This document shows, piece by piece, positions 1 through 8,323 of a stretch of 11,129 bases of DNA. The notes under the pieces are model-generated. The model saw only the letters and a list, made by a program, of their open reading frames with translations, was not told the origin of the DNA and did not search any database. The position numbers and the translations under genes were made by a program. How positions within the stretch are numbered: the stretch's first letter is position 1; each line of letters opens with the position of its first letter. The DNA is from Oscillospiraceae bacterium (GTDB taxonomy: Bacteria; Bacillota_A; Clostridia; Oscillospirales; JAAYXM01): contig JAFQVE010000328.1 in the NCBI GenBank assembly GCA_017408185.1, positions 1-11,129 on the forward strand, read 5' to 3'.

Positions 1-2
1 AG

Positions 3-3000
3 ACCGAAATCACGGCAACTGCAAAGGTCGGTGAGCGTGAAATCGTTGCAACAGGTATATATACATCTATTGTCTCTGACCGCGGAATAGAGATCAGTTA
101 TGACATTGGTGGAGATATGCAGGAGGCAGGGCTTGTAAACAGCTTAAGCAAAACCTTTATGGAACAGCTGACATATGATTTCTCCGGCGGACTGTATAAG
201 TGGATTTCAGGTTCTGCAAAGGGACTTAACACCGGCGGCACTTACCTGCGCTGCAGAAAGGGAAACCTGCAGATAGGAAACGGTTGCTATACGGCGTTTG
301 AGGTGTTTATCCCTGAGGCGGGAAAGTATACAATGGAAATGGCTCACGGCGGAAACGATGCCGGCGTTGATGTTGACGTGTATGTAAGCCGCGGAAATCA
401 CTCAACAAGCGCAATCGATTATATAGGTTCTTACAGCTGCTACGACCCCACCGTTGCATATGACCCGAATTATTTCAGCACTCTTATGACAAAGCCAAGC
501 GTAGTTGAGGGAATAAAGATATATGAGCCGGGATATTACGTAATAACCTTCAAGGTGAATGGCTCGGGCAGTGCAAGCTCAAAATTCGGTTCTGTAGGAA
601 GCTTCAAGCTCAGAAGCGGCGGAGATGCGGCTCTCCTCGGTACGGTTAAGGATGAAGCAAGCGGCGAATATCAGTATATAACAGCATCTATTGAGGAAAA
701 GGAAATAACATACCATGAGGTTGAAACTTTCCCGACAACGCAGCTTTCGCTCCTTATGAAGAACCTTGACGGCACGGTTGATGAGGAGAAAACAGCGAAG
801 ATAAAAGCAACCTTCCGTCCGAATGACCGCGCGGTTGCGGGAGTTGATAAAGCGGGACTTGTAACAGGTTACAGCGAAGGGAAAACAGACATTTACATTG
901 ATGCAACTTACGGAGAGCAGACATTTGCCGGCTCACTTGCAGTAAGCGTTTTTGATGATACGGGAGTTAAAAGCGCGTATATCGATGTGCCTTCGGAAAT
1001 ATACGAGCGCGAGAAGATAAAGGCAGAGCTTGTTGCCGTTATGAACAGTGGTGATGAGGTTCGCGTGCCGGTGGAAAACACTGTCTTCTTCTCGGAGGAT
1101 ACATCAGTTTTGCGTGCAGATGAAGACGGTATGCTCACAGGCATCAAGGATGGAAAAACAAAGATACGTTTTTCCACAAAGGAAACCTTCCGCGGTTCTG
1201 ATCTCGATGAAGAAATGGAAATCACGGTTTCGCTTCACGAAGGGAAGAAAGCTCCGACGTGGTATACCACAGAAAAGCGCGAAAACGCACTTGAGAATAT
1301 CAGTAAATACTCGTGGGCAAAATCCACGATGAAAACTGCGGTAAACACTGCAGACACATACCTTGCAAATTATGAAAAGTGGTACGAGCTGATTCAGGGT
1401 GAGGGCGTTCCGCGTTCACGTCTTGTTTCGCAGTACGGAGACGACTTCTCAAACATCTGCCGCTATTGCGGTGCGGATGTTGAGGGAGAATACGGACGAA
1501 ACGGAAGCGACGGTTTTACGGTTGATCCGATAAGCCGCCCGTGGAAGATCCAGTGCCCGGCGTGTAAGCGCCTTTTCCCAAGCAATGAGTTTGATAAATT
1601 CTATGAGCTCGGCGTTGATGACCAGGGATATTTTAACCTTGAAGAGGCATACAGAAAGCATAAAGAGCTTTTTGCAGACGAATATGCAAAATCCGGCTAT
1701 GCAGACCAGGGGTACGGATATCTCAAAAACGTTCTTTATCCGGAAATCGGAGATAAAAATGAGGACGGAAGCTTAAAGACAACAAGTATCAACAACGGTC
1801 AGGGACTTCGTCCGGGTGAAACGGTCGAGGGCTGGGGCGTTGACGACAGCTACGGTTATCTGCCGAAGGATGAAAAAGGCAATAATTATCAGATGACAAG
1901 CGGAGGAAGCGGCAAGGTTACGGAGCGCCATGCGTATGTTGCGTATTACAACTATCGCGCAGCTGTAAAGCCGATTACGGCAGCGTATGCACTTGCCGAG
2001 GCGTATCTTTATACAGGCGATGAAAAGTACGGACGTGCGGGCGCGATACTCCTTGACCGCATTGCGGATACATATGAGAGCTATGACTTTTCAATCCAAA
2101 ACAAGACACCGGCGGGATATATCTTCTGGGGAGCAGACGGCAGCGGTAACCTCGGTAAATATGTCGGACATATAACGGATGCTGAGCCGCATGCACACAA
2201 CCTTGCGAAGGCTTGTGATATCCTTTATCCGATGATAAAAGATTCAGGCGTTATAAACTTCCTCTCCCAAAAGGCAGGGGAGATGGGACTTGAAAATGAT
2301 AAGATAAGCTCCGAGAAGATATGGAACAACTGGGCAACCGGAATTCTCAAAGAAATCTACACCGCTGCAACGGAAATGAAGGTTCGGGGAAACTTCGCTC
2401 TCGGACAGACGGCGGTAACGATGGCTGCAATTGCACTTGACAATGAGCCGGAGACCACAGAGATGATAGAGTGGGTCCTCCGCACGGGTGATAACGGAAC
2501 CGGCGGAAATGTTCTTACCAAAATTGTTGATCAGGTGGACCGCGACGGTCTCGGTAATGAAACCTCTGATAACTACAACGGAATGTGGATAAACTCAGTA
2601 AATGCCATTGCAGAGTATCTTACTGTATACAAAGGGCGCGAAAATCTCAATCTGTTCCAGCATCCGAAGTTCGCGCAGATGTATGCGCCGTTTAAGGACA
2701 GAGTTTCCTTAAACAACCAGACAGTAAACATCGGTGATAACAGCAACACTGCAGAGCTTAATATCAATGTTACGCTCGCTACGTTTGTAAACGGATTTAA
2801 GTATCTTAAAGACACTCCGTTTGGAAAAGACCTTGCACAGTATACCTATTTCCGCAACGGCTTCAGCGTAAAAGACCTTAAGTACAGCATACTGGACAAA
2901 AATCCGGAGCGCGTGCAGGATGAGATTCTTGCCTTCGGGGTTGAGGATAATCCTGCGCAGGACAGCGATATGCAGGCAGGATATGGCTTTGCGATATTGC

Positions 3001-5648
3001 GTGACGGTGCAAAGTACAGCTCGGCAAGCTCTGCAACGGAAACGAACAGTCTACGTGATTTCTGGATCCACTTCGGCAAAACAGGAGGTCACGGACATAC
3101 AGACCTTATGAACATAAGCGTCGGAGCATTCGGACTAAACCTCACGCCGGATCTCGGATATCCGGCAGTGACCGGTACAGATCCCGAAAGATTGCAGTGG
3201 ACAGGTCAAACGCTTTCGCATAACACGGTTATGGTAGGTGATGCATCGCAGGATGCAATAACCGAAACGCTCGGGCATCCGATACATTTCGACGATGCGG
3301 GTGCAGTGAAGCTTATTGACGCAGACGGACCGCGTGCATACAAGGATACCGATATTTACCGGAGAACGCTTGTTATGGTAGAGGTTAATGACGATGTGGC
3401 TTACGGGGTTGACTTCTTCCGTGTCCGCGGTGGAAACAAGCACACCTTCAGCTTCCACGGTCAGGCAGAGAATGCTTGCGGAGTTGAAGGACTTGACGGA
3501 ATGGAAAAACAGGCAGCAACCGATGCCGGAGAATACGAGCTTTCATTCTGGAACAATGCCGGAAAGTTCGTTACAGAAAAGGTTTATAAGGATGCAGGCG
3601 AATATTACGGGTCGTATGCATCTCCGTCACTTGAGGCCGGAGCAGATCCGACCTCACCGGATGCATGGAATTATGTAACAACGTATCAGCGCGGAGCAAG
3701 CTGGCTCGGGCGTGTTCGCCGTGATACCGAGCCTGAGAATAAGTTTGCGGTTGAGTTTGACATAAAGGACTATCGCAAAACGATTACCGACAGCAAAAAC
3801 ATAAAGCTTCGCATTACGCAGATGAATAACTTCACGCCGGACGATGTTGCAATTGCGGCAGGTCCGATTCCGACAAAGCCACAGAATGCGGCGCTTCCGA
3901 AAACCTTTGACTATATGCTTGTAAAGCGCACAGCTGAAAATGGTGAGAAGCTTGACAGTATGTTCACATCGGTTATCGAGCCGTATAAGGGAGAGCGCTA
4001 TATCAGCAGTATCGAAACCGTTGGTGTTGACGGAACAGTTTCCGGAGATAATATGGCGCGTGCAGTGAAGGTAACTCATAACTCCGGTCGTGTTGATTAC
4101 ATAGTCTATGCAACGGATAACAGCGTTACTTACACTGTGGATAACGGAAAGTTTGATTTCCGTGGATTTGTCGGCGTTATCAGCTTCAATGAGGACGGAA
4201 ATGTAATTTACAGATACGTAAACGACGGTGATGTTTTAAATGGTGAGCTTCAGATTAAAGAAAATGTGAAGCAACCGAAGGCATATACCGGAATGGTTGC
4301 AGGTTTTGATGACGAGATGGTTTACGGTGATTTTGAAAACTGGATTGACGTAAATATCAATGCCGTTGACGGAATGACGATCGAAGATGTACGGAAGGAT
4401 ATTACGGGAAGGTACATCTATATTAAGAACGACGGCAAGGAAAGCGGAGCGTACAAAATCCTCGGAACAGAAGAAAAAGATGACGGAACTATACGTCTTG
4501 ATATCGGGACGGTGTCCACGGTGCGCTCGTTTCGGGATTCTTACAATTTCGATGGAGGTTATGTATATAACATAGCCGAGGACCAGGAGTTTGTGATCCC
4601 GACCTCGTATATGGAAGATGCCGCACCGGTGTTTGAGCCGGTTGAAAGCGTGACAACGTCTGCAGGAAGCAGCGTTTCTGTTAAGGTGACTGCAAACAGC
4701 GATGTTTCGGATACGATAGTGTATGAGGCAAAAACGCTTCCGCGTGGTGCAAGTTTTAATCCCGATACTGCAACGCTTACATGGAAGCCGGACAGCAGCC
4801 AGATAGGTGATAACCACGTTGCAATCACGGCGCGTGATAGCGACGGACGCGAGAGCACGGTGCACTTCACGGTAACGGTTTACGGTTCGACAACCGGCGG
4901 TTCAACATCGGATAAAAACGGTGAAGAAGATAAAACGGAAACCCCGTCCGGCGGTAATGCCGAAGGCACCGGAGCACCTGCAGGCGGCGGAGGAGGCGGT
5001 GGCGGCGGTGCCGCACCGTCCGACAAGCCCGAAAACACGACGGATACCGATGAAGATAAAAACGAAGATGGCGAAAAAGCACCCGACGCGTCGGGTGAAA
5101 CGGAGACACTCCGTTTCACAGACCTCGGTAACCACGCATGGGCAGAGAATGCAATAAACGCTTTGGCATCGGACGGAATCATCAAGGGAACATCGGAAAC
5201 AACATTCTCACCTGCAAGTAACATCACCCGCGCAGATTTTGCGCTGCTCTTGGTGCGCGCATTTAAGCTGACATCGGATAATGCGGAGAACTTTGCAGAT
5301 GTTACAGCAAGCGATTACTTTGCAACCGAGCTTGCAATAGCGAGAAACAGCGGGCTTATCGGCGGAATAGGTGATAACAAATATGCACCGAGAAACAACA
5401 TCACCCGTCAGGATATGATGGTGATAGTGTACCGCGCGCTGCAGAAACAGAATGTAGGATTCGGCGCATACGACGAACCGCAATATTCGGATTATGCAAC
5501 AGTTGCGGAATATGCGCGTGATGCCGTGACCAATCTCATCGGCGCAGGTCTTGTAAATGGTAAGAGTGGCAAAATCGCTCCAAACGATTACACAACTCGT
5601 GCCGAGGTTGCGGTACTGATCAAGCGTATATCGGATTATGTGAAGTAG
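3..5648 (+). CDS. SLH-anchored heparinase II/III-type polysaccharide lyase (5' partial)
   Basis: The frame is open from the first bases, so the start and any signal peptide lie upstream; the in-frame ATG at 117 is internal. 1881 residues are visible, numbered here from base 3. Order: beta-rich, possibly carbohydrate-binding module (about 65-205); two Big2-like Ig modules (about 233-318 and 321-411); alpha-helical toroid (about 443-943) containing a Cys4 knuckle (C486, C489, C518, C521); heparinase II/III C-terminal beta-sandwich from about 976, with GGHGHTDL (H1030, H1032) and LSHNT (H1073); Ig-like module (1540-1626); Gly-rich acidic linker; three SLH repeats (1704-1881). Heparinase II/III relatives cleave uronate-containing polysaccharides by beta-elimination using Tyr and His. 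Y858 (in SDNYNG) and H730 or H732 (in HAHN) are candidate catalytic residues by position only. The protein is probably secreted and wall-bound. Substrate could be heparin-like, alginate-like or another uronan; family assignment is firm, substrate is not. Confidence 0.93.
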   Translation, partial: TEITATAKVGEREIVATGIYTSIVSDRGIEISYDIGGDMQEAGLVNSLSKTFMEQLTYDFSGGLYKWISGSAKGLNTGGTYLRCRKGNLQIGNGCYTAFEVFIPEAGKYTMEMAHGGNDAGVDVDVYVSRGNHSTSAIDYIGSYSCYDPTVAYDPNYFSTLMTKPSVVEGIKIYEPGYYVITFKVNGSGSASSKFGSVGSFKLRSGGDAALLGTVKDEASGEYQYITASIEEKEITYHEVETFPTTQLSLLMKNLDGTVDEEKTAKIKATFRPNDRAVAGVDKAGLVTGYSEGKTDIYIDATYGEQTFAGSLAVSVFDDTGVKSAYIDVPSEIYEREKIKAELVAVMNSGDEVRVPVENTVFFSEDTSVLRADEDGMLTGIKDGKTKIRFSTKETFRGSDLDEEMEITVSLHEGKKAPTWYTTEKRENALENISKYSWAKSTMKTAVNTADTYLANYEKWYELIQGEGVPRSRLVSQYGDDFSNICRYCGADVEGEYGRNGSDGFTVDPISRPWKIQCPACKRLFPSNEFDKFYELGVDDQGYFNLEEAYRKHKELFADEYAKSGYADQGYGYLKNVLYPEIGDKNEDGSLKTTSINNGQGLRPGETVEGWGVDDSYGYLPKDEKGNNYQMTSGGSGKVTERHAYVAYYNYRAAVKPITAAYALAEAYLYTGDEKYGRAGAILLDRIADTYESYDFSIQNKTPAGYIFWGADGSGNLGKYVGHITDAEPHAHNLAKACDILYPMIKDSGVINFLSQKAGEMGLENDKISSEKIWNNWATGILKEIYTAATEMKVRGNFALGQTAVTMAAIALDNEPETTEMIEWVLRTGDNGTGGNVLTKIVDQVDRDGLGNETSDNYNGMWINSVNAIAEYLTVYKGRENLNLFQHPKFAQMYAPFKDRVSLNNQTVNIGDNSNTAELNINVTLATFVNGFKYLKDTPFGKDLAQYTYFRNGFSVKDLKYSILDKNPERVQDEILAFGVEDNPAQDSDMQAGYGFAILRDGAKYSSASSATETNSLRDFWIHFGKTGGHGHTDLMNISVGAFGLNLTPDLGYPAVTGTDPERLQWTGQTLSHNTVMVGDASQDAITETLGHPIHFDDAGAVKLIDADGPRAYKDTDIYRRTLVMVEVNDDVAYGVDFFRVRGGNKHTFSFHGQAENACGVEGLDGMEKQAATDAGEYELSFWNNAGKFVTEKVYKDAGEYYGSYASPSLEAGADPTSPDAWNYVTTYQRGASWLGRVRRDTEPENKFAVEFDIKDYRKTITDSKNIKLRITQMNNFTPDDVAIAAGPIPTKPQNAALPKTFDYMLVKRTAENGEKLDSMFTSVIEPYKGERYISSIETVGVDGTVSGDNMARAVKVTHNSGRVDYIVYATDNSVTYTVDNGKFDFRGFVGVISFNEDGNVIYRYVNDGDVLNGELQIKENVKQPKAYTGMVAGFDDEMVYGDFENWIDVNINAVDGMTIEDVRKDITGRYIYIKNDGKESGAYKILGTEEKDDGTIRLDIGTVSTVRSFRDSYNFDGGYVYNIAEDQEFVIPTSYMEDAAPVFEPVESVTTSAGSSVSVKVTANSDVSDTIVYEAKTLPRGASFNPDTATLTWKPDSSQIGDNHVAITARDSDGRESTVHFTVTVYGSTTGGSTSDKNGEEDKTETPSGGNAEGTGAPAGGGGGGGGGAAPSDKPENTTDTDEDKNEDGEKAPDASGETETLRFTDLGNHAWAENAINALASDGIIKGTSETTFSPASNITRADFALLLVRAFKLTSDNAENFADVTASDYFATELAIARNSGLIGGIGDNKYAPRNNITRQDMMVIVYRALQKQNVGFGAYDEPQYSDYATVAEYARDAVTNLIGAGLVNGKSGKIAPNDYTTRAEVAVLIKRISDYVK
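1458..1565 (+). other. Cys4 zinc-ribbon-like knuckle inside the lyase
   Basis: Two CxxC pairs, CRYC at 1458-1469 and CPAC at 1554-1565, are separated by 28 residues at the start of the lyase helical domain. The second pair is preceded by RPWKIQ and followed by KRLFPSNEF, a segment that resembles the N-terminal part of many heparinase II/III-like proteins. The spacing suits a structural metal site, probably zinc. Metal binding is inferred from the cysteine pattern only. Confidence 0.6.
4620..4880 (+). other. C-terminal Ig-like (putative He_PIG/cadherin-like) module of the lyase
   Basis: About 87 residues between the lyase beta-sandwich and the linker have the pattern of a bacterial Ig-like or cadherin-like fold: a VTTSAGSSVSVKVTA strand region, LPRGASFNPDTATLTWKP, then QIGDNHVAITARDSDG and a terminal FTVTV strand. 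Such modules usually act as spacers or weak sugar-binding units between catalytic and anchoring parts of surface enzymes. Confidence 0.7.
4884..5108 (+). other. Low-complexity Gly-rich and Asp/Glu-rich linker encoding region
   Basis: This part of the lyase gene encodes a disordered segment rich in Gly, Ser, Thr, Asp and Glu. It includes nine consecutive glycines at 4983-5009, built from GGN codons and therefore a short imperfect trinucleotide repeat in the DNA. It joins the Ig-like module to the SLH anchor and probably acts as a flexible tether through the cell wall. The repeat could vary in length between strains. Confidence 0.8.
5112..5645 (+). repeat. Three tandem SLH (S-layer homology) repeats at the lyase C-terminus
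   Basis: Repeat 1 (5112 to about 5270) begins RFTDLGNHAWAENAI and ends with ITRADFALLLVRAF. Repeat 2 (about 5292-5450) begins FADVTASDYFATEL and ends with ITRQDMMVIVYRAL. Repeat 3 (about 5481-5645) begins YSDYATVAEYARDAV and ends with TTRAEVAVLIKRI. Each keeps the D/W-helix, GLxxG and TR-x-[ED] signatures. SLH triplets bind secondary cell-wall polymers, commonly pyruvylated ones, holding the enzyme non-covalently on the cell surface. The second repeat has TRQD rather than TRAE. Confidence 0.95.
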
Positions 5649-5653
5649 CCTGA

Positions 5654-5679
5654 TGGGGGCAGAAAATAAACTGCCCCCA
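5654..5679 (+). promoter_or_regulatory. Intercistronic hairpin between lyase and PHP genes
   Basis: A perfect 9-base inverted repeat (TGGGGGCAG and CTGCCCCCA) flanks an 8-base A-rich loop, starting six bases after the lyase stop codon. No U-run follows; the next bases lead into the ribosome binding site of the PHP gene. It therefore does not look like a standard intrinsic terminator. It may protect the 3' end of the lyase message, mark a processing site, or cause partial termination. Confidence 0.75.
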
Positions 5680-5685
5680 ACCGAG

Positions 5686-5691
5686 AAAGGA
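5686..5691 (+). promoter_or_regulatory. Ribosome binding site of the PHP gene
   Basis: AAAGGA lies seven bases before the ATG at 5699, immediately downstream of the intercistronic hairpin. It supports 5699 as the start codon. Confidence 0.75.
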
Positions 5692-5698
5692 AGCGAAA

Positions 5699-6703
5699 AT
5701 GCGAAAATACTTGTTGCCGGAAAAGGGAACTTTCTACAAGGCAAATCTCCATTGCCACTCGACGGTTTCGGATGGCAGATGGACGCCTGAAGAAATCAAG
5801 GCGAGGTATATAGAGAAGGGATATTCCGTTGTGGCATATACCGACCACGGTATAATGGTTCCGCATAATGAGCTGACGGATGAAAACTTTCTTGCTCTTA
5901 ACGGCTTGGAGTTTGGCGTGAACAATGTAGTTGACGGTGTACCCGCGAATAAGTTCCGTAAAAACTGCGATATATGCATGATTGCGTTAAGTCCGGATAA
6001 CAATGTTCAGCCTTGTTGGGATAAGGATAGAGAAATCCCCGAACAGTATAAGTCCCTTATTACATATGATGACTCCCGTCCTGACTTTAAAATGGAGTAT
6101 ACTCCTGAGAGTATTAACAGCTTCATAAATGAAGGAAAGAAATGCGGATTTTTTGTTACGCATAACCATCCTGTGTGGTCGAGAGAAGAATATACCGACT
6201 ATATTAAATACAGCAATATGCACGCCATGGAAATCTGCAACTATGGTTGTGTGGCCGATGGTCATGATGAGCATAACTCAAAAATATATGATGAACAGCT
6301 GCGGGCAGGGAAACGGATTTTCTGCATTGCAACGGATGATAATCACAATAAGGACGGTGACAGGGATTCCTTTGGCGGATTTACGATGGTAAAAGCCGGG
6401 CGGCTGGAATATAAGACGATAACCGATGCTCTGCTTCACGGAAGCTTTTATGCATCCGAAGGTCCGCTTATAAATGAGCTTTATTTTGAGCACGGAAAGG
6501 CTTATATTTCTACATCACCTGCGCAGGCAATATTCATAACCAAACCGGGAAAGAATGTAGCGATCAAAAAAGAAAAAAATGTGCTCATCGAAGCTGCTTG
6601 CTTCGACGTTGAGGCCGATGACGGGTATTTTTTCATAACTGTTGTCGGAAAAGACGGAACAAAGGCATACACAAACGCATATTTTACGGATGAACTGTTT
6701 TAG
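5699..6703 (+). CDS. PHP-domain metal-dependent hydrolase
   Basis: This 334-residue protein has no signal peptide or membrane segment, so it is probably cytoplasmic. PHP-superfamily metal-binding motifs appear in order: NLHCHST (H18, H20), D25, YTDHG (H50), NGLEF (E71), THNHP (H155, H157) and ATDDNH (D214, H216). PHP enzymes usually hydrolyse phosphate esters at a two- or three-metal site; members include histidinol phosphatase and nucleotide phosphoesterases. Where many family members have a further His ligand after the E71 motif, this protein reads DICMIAL, with C93 at the likely position. Residues after about 235 form a beta-rich tail. It starts 50 bases after the lyase and is followed by the sugar-binding lipoprotein, suggesting it acts on a breakdown product, perhaps a phosphorylated or sulfated sugar. 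The fold is clear; the substrate is unknown. Confidence 0.9.
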   Translation: MRKYLLPEKGTFYKANLHCHSTVSDGRWTPEEIKARYIEKGYSVVAYTDHGIMVPHNELTDENFLALNGLEFGVNNVVDGVPANKFRKNCDICMIALSPDNNVQPCWDKDREIPEQYKSLITYDDSRPDFKMEYTPESINSFINEGKKCGFFVTHNHPVWSREEYTDYIKYSNMHAMEICNYGCVADGHDEHNSKIYDEQLRAGKRIFCIATDDNHNKDGDRDSFGGFTMVKAGRLEYKTITDALLHGSFYASEGPLINELYFEHGKAYISTSPAQAIFITKPGKNVAIKKEKNVLIEAACFDVEADDGYFFITVVGKDGTKAYTNAYFTDELF

Positions 6704-6752
6704 TTTTATTATGAAATTTATATTCGGGATATCCGGATACAAAGCTATAAAT

Positions 6753-6760
6753 AAAGGAGA
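6753..6760 (+). promoter_or_regulatory. Ribosome binding site deciding the lipoprotein start
   Basis: AAAGGAGA lies ten bases before the ATG at 6771. This and the signal sequence that begins there place the start at 6771 rather than at the earlier in-frame ATG at 6642, which is inside the PHP gene. Confidence 0.85.
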
Positions 6761-6770
6761 GAAAAACAAG

Positions 6771-8309
6771 ATGAAAAAACTTACAGCATTTATTTTATCA
6801 GCGGTTATGATGCTCGCGCTTTGCGCATGCAACGGCGGTGAAACAGGCGGGGGCTCTGTCGCAAACCTTGACCCGCTGACAAAGGAAGATGTTATCGAAG
6901 TGGCAACGATCTCCCACGCAAGCTGGCCGTATCGCGAAGACTGGAAAATCTGGGAATATATTGCGGAGGGAAGCGGTGCAACCGTAAATGTTACGGCGTA
7001 TCCGTCTGCTGATGTAAACACAAAATATTCGCTTATGTTTGCGTCTCCGGATACACTTCCGGACATCACCAACTACTCATCAAAGCCGAAGGATGACTAT
7101 ATTTTCCAGGGCGCATTTATCTCATTCGATGATATGAAGGAGTATATGCCGAACTACAACGCATGGCTCGGAACTCTTACAGAGGACGAAATGAAAGAGA
7201 ACGTAAATATGCGTAAGGCATATGACGGCGAAGTTTATTATTCTCCGGTTATTGGACGCGAGATGTCTCAGAACGTTCGTGCATGGCTCTACAGAAAAGA
7301 TATTTTTGAAAAGCACAACTTAGCTGTTCCGACAACGTTTGACGAGCTTTATGAAGTCTGCAAAAAGCTTAAGGAGCTGTATCCGGATTCATATCCGTAC
7401 TGTATCCGCTCAAAGTTCAGTGCGCTCAATACAAGCGGCTCATCGTGGAAGCCGTATTGGGAAATGGGACTCTATTACGATTACGACAATGAAAAATGGT
7501 GCTATGGCGCAACGGAAGAGGTAATGCGCGATATTATAGAGTTTTACAAAAAGATGGTAGAAGAAAAGCTTATGCCGGCAGACTTTATGACGATAAACAA
7601 CACTGCATGGCAGGAGCTTATCACAACAGACCGCGGATTTATTATGCCGGAGTATCAGACGAGAATTGACTTCTTCAACGGTCTTGCGCGCATGCAGAAT
7701 CCGGATTTTGACCTTCAGGCAATGGTTCCGCCTGTTGCGGCAGAAAGCGGAGTTGCAATGGTAAATAAATATAACGTTGACCCATGGGGTATGATGATGT
7801 GCAACACCCGCGACGAAGGGCGCATTGCAAATACCGCAAAGTTTGTGGACTGGTTCTATTCCAATGAGGCGCTCGAGCTTGTTTCATGGGGTAAAGAGGG
7901 CGAGACATATAATACCGTTGACGGCAAGCGCGTGTATATAACCGACGAGTCTAAGGCACAGTCGAACACGCTCTTTGGCTTTGGCACCTACGGAACGTTT
8001 ACGCGTATGGACCCGGAGGCAGTTCTTGCATATGAATCAGAGGATATTGCAGAAACACGCGATATGGTGCTTGAGCACACGATGCCGTATGCAAACACAA
8101 TCCACTGGCTTTTCTTCAACAAAGAAGAATTTGAGGTAAGAGACGAATATCTCACAGCCATCAACACATATGCGGAAGAGATGGTTTCAAAGATGATTCT
8201 CGGTCTTGAGCCGATTGATAAGTTCGATGAAATGGTAAGTGAAATAAATAAAATGGGACTTTCGAAGCTTCTTGCTGCATACGAAAGCGCATTTGCAAGA
8301 ACAAAGTAA
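6771..8309 (+). CDS. Extracellular solute-binding lipoprotein, family 1 (carbohydrate ABC importer)
   Basis: A 512-residue protein starting MKKLTAFILS. It has a lysine-containing N-terminus, a hydrophobic core and a lipobox (LCAC) with the lipidated cysteine at C20, followed by a flexible Gly/Asn-rich segment. It should be exported, lipidated and held on the outer face of the membrane. Family-1 sugar-binding features include a first lobe with TVNVTAYPSADVNTKYSLMF and SPDTLPDI (about 71-99), then the hinge-region segment WLYRKDIFEKHNLAVPTTF (about 172-190). At about 500 residues it is in the size class that includes oligosaccharide-binding proteins such as AlgQ1/AlgQ2 for alginate oligomers. 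With the upstream lyase, uptake of lyase-made oligosaccharides is the likeliest job. No permease or ATPase gene is in the window, so its partners are elsewhere. Ligand unknown. Confidence 0.92.
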   Translation: MKKLTAFILSAVMMLALCACNGGETGGGSVANLDPLTKEDVIEVATISHASWPYREDWKIWEYIAEGSGATVNVTAYPSADVNTKYSLMFASPDTLPDITNYSSKPKDDYIFQGAFISFDDMKEYMPNYNAWLGTLTEDEMKENVNMRKAYDGEVYYSPVIGREMSQNVRAWLYRKDIFEKHNLAVPTTFDELYEVCKKLKELYPDSYPYCIRSKFSALNTSGSSWKPYWEMGLYYDYDNEKWCYGATEEVMRDIIEFYKKMVEEKLMPADFMTINNTAWQELITTDRGFIMPEYQTRIDFFNGLARMQNPDFDLQAMVPPVAAESGVAMVNKYNVDPWGMMMCNTRDEGRIANTAKFVDWFYSNEALELVSWGKEGETYNTVDGKRVYITDESKAQSNTLFGFGTYGTFTRMDPEAVLAYESEDIAETRDMVLEHTMPYANTIHWLFFNKEEFEVRDEYLTAINTYAEEMVSKMILGLEPIDKFDEMVSEINKMGLSKLLAAYESAFARTK

Positions 8310-8323
8310 GTTTTTTTGAGATG

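Noticed and set aside
117..119. ATG at 117 as the start of the lyase gene
   Set aside because: The frame is open and protein-like from base 3, there is no ribosome binding site or signal peptide at 117, so the true start is upstream of the window.
4236..4865. 209-codon minus-strand open frame opposite the lyase
   Set aside because: Rich in Cys, Arg, His and Ile with no recognisable domain; it is an antisense shadow of a well-supported gene.
6730..6739. Ten-base palindrome TATCCGGATA upstream of the lipoprotein gene
   Set aside because: Short, single copy, and similar TATCCG/CGGATA words are common in the coding sequence here; not enough to call an operator.
6723..6751. Possible promoter before the lipoprotein gene (TATAAA at 6746-6751)
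   Set aside because: The corresponding -35 position reads TTCGGG, a poor match, and the gap is AT-rich enough to give TATAAA by chance.
6642..6770. Upstream in-frame extension of the lipoprotein gene from ATG 6642
   Set aside because: It lies mostly inside the PHP gene in another frame and would bury the signal peptide; the ATG at 6771 has a good ribosome binding site and a lipoprotein signal directly after it.
8269..8317. Weak stem (TTCTTGC and GCAAGAA) followed by T7 after the lipoprotein stop
   Set aside because: The stem has only 7 pairs, a 19-base loop, lies within the coding end and is 9 bases away from the T-run, so it is not a convincing intrinsic terminator.
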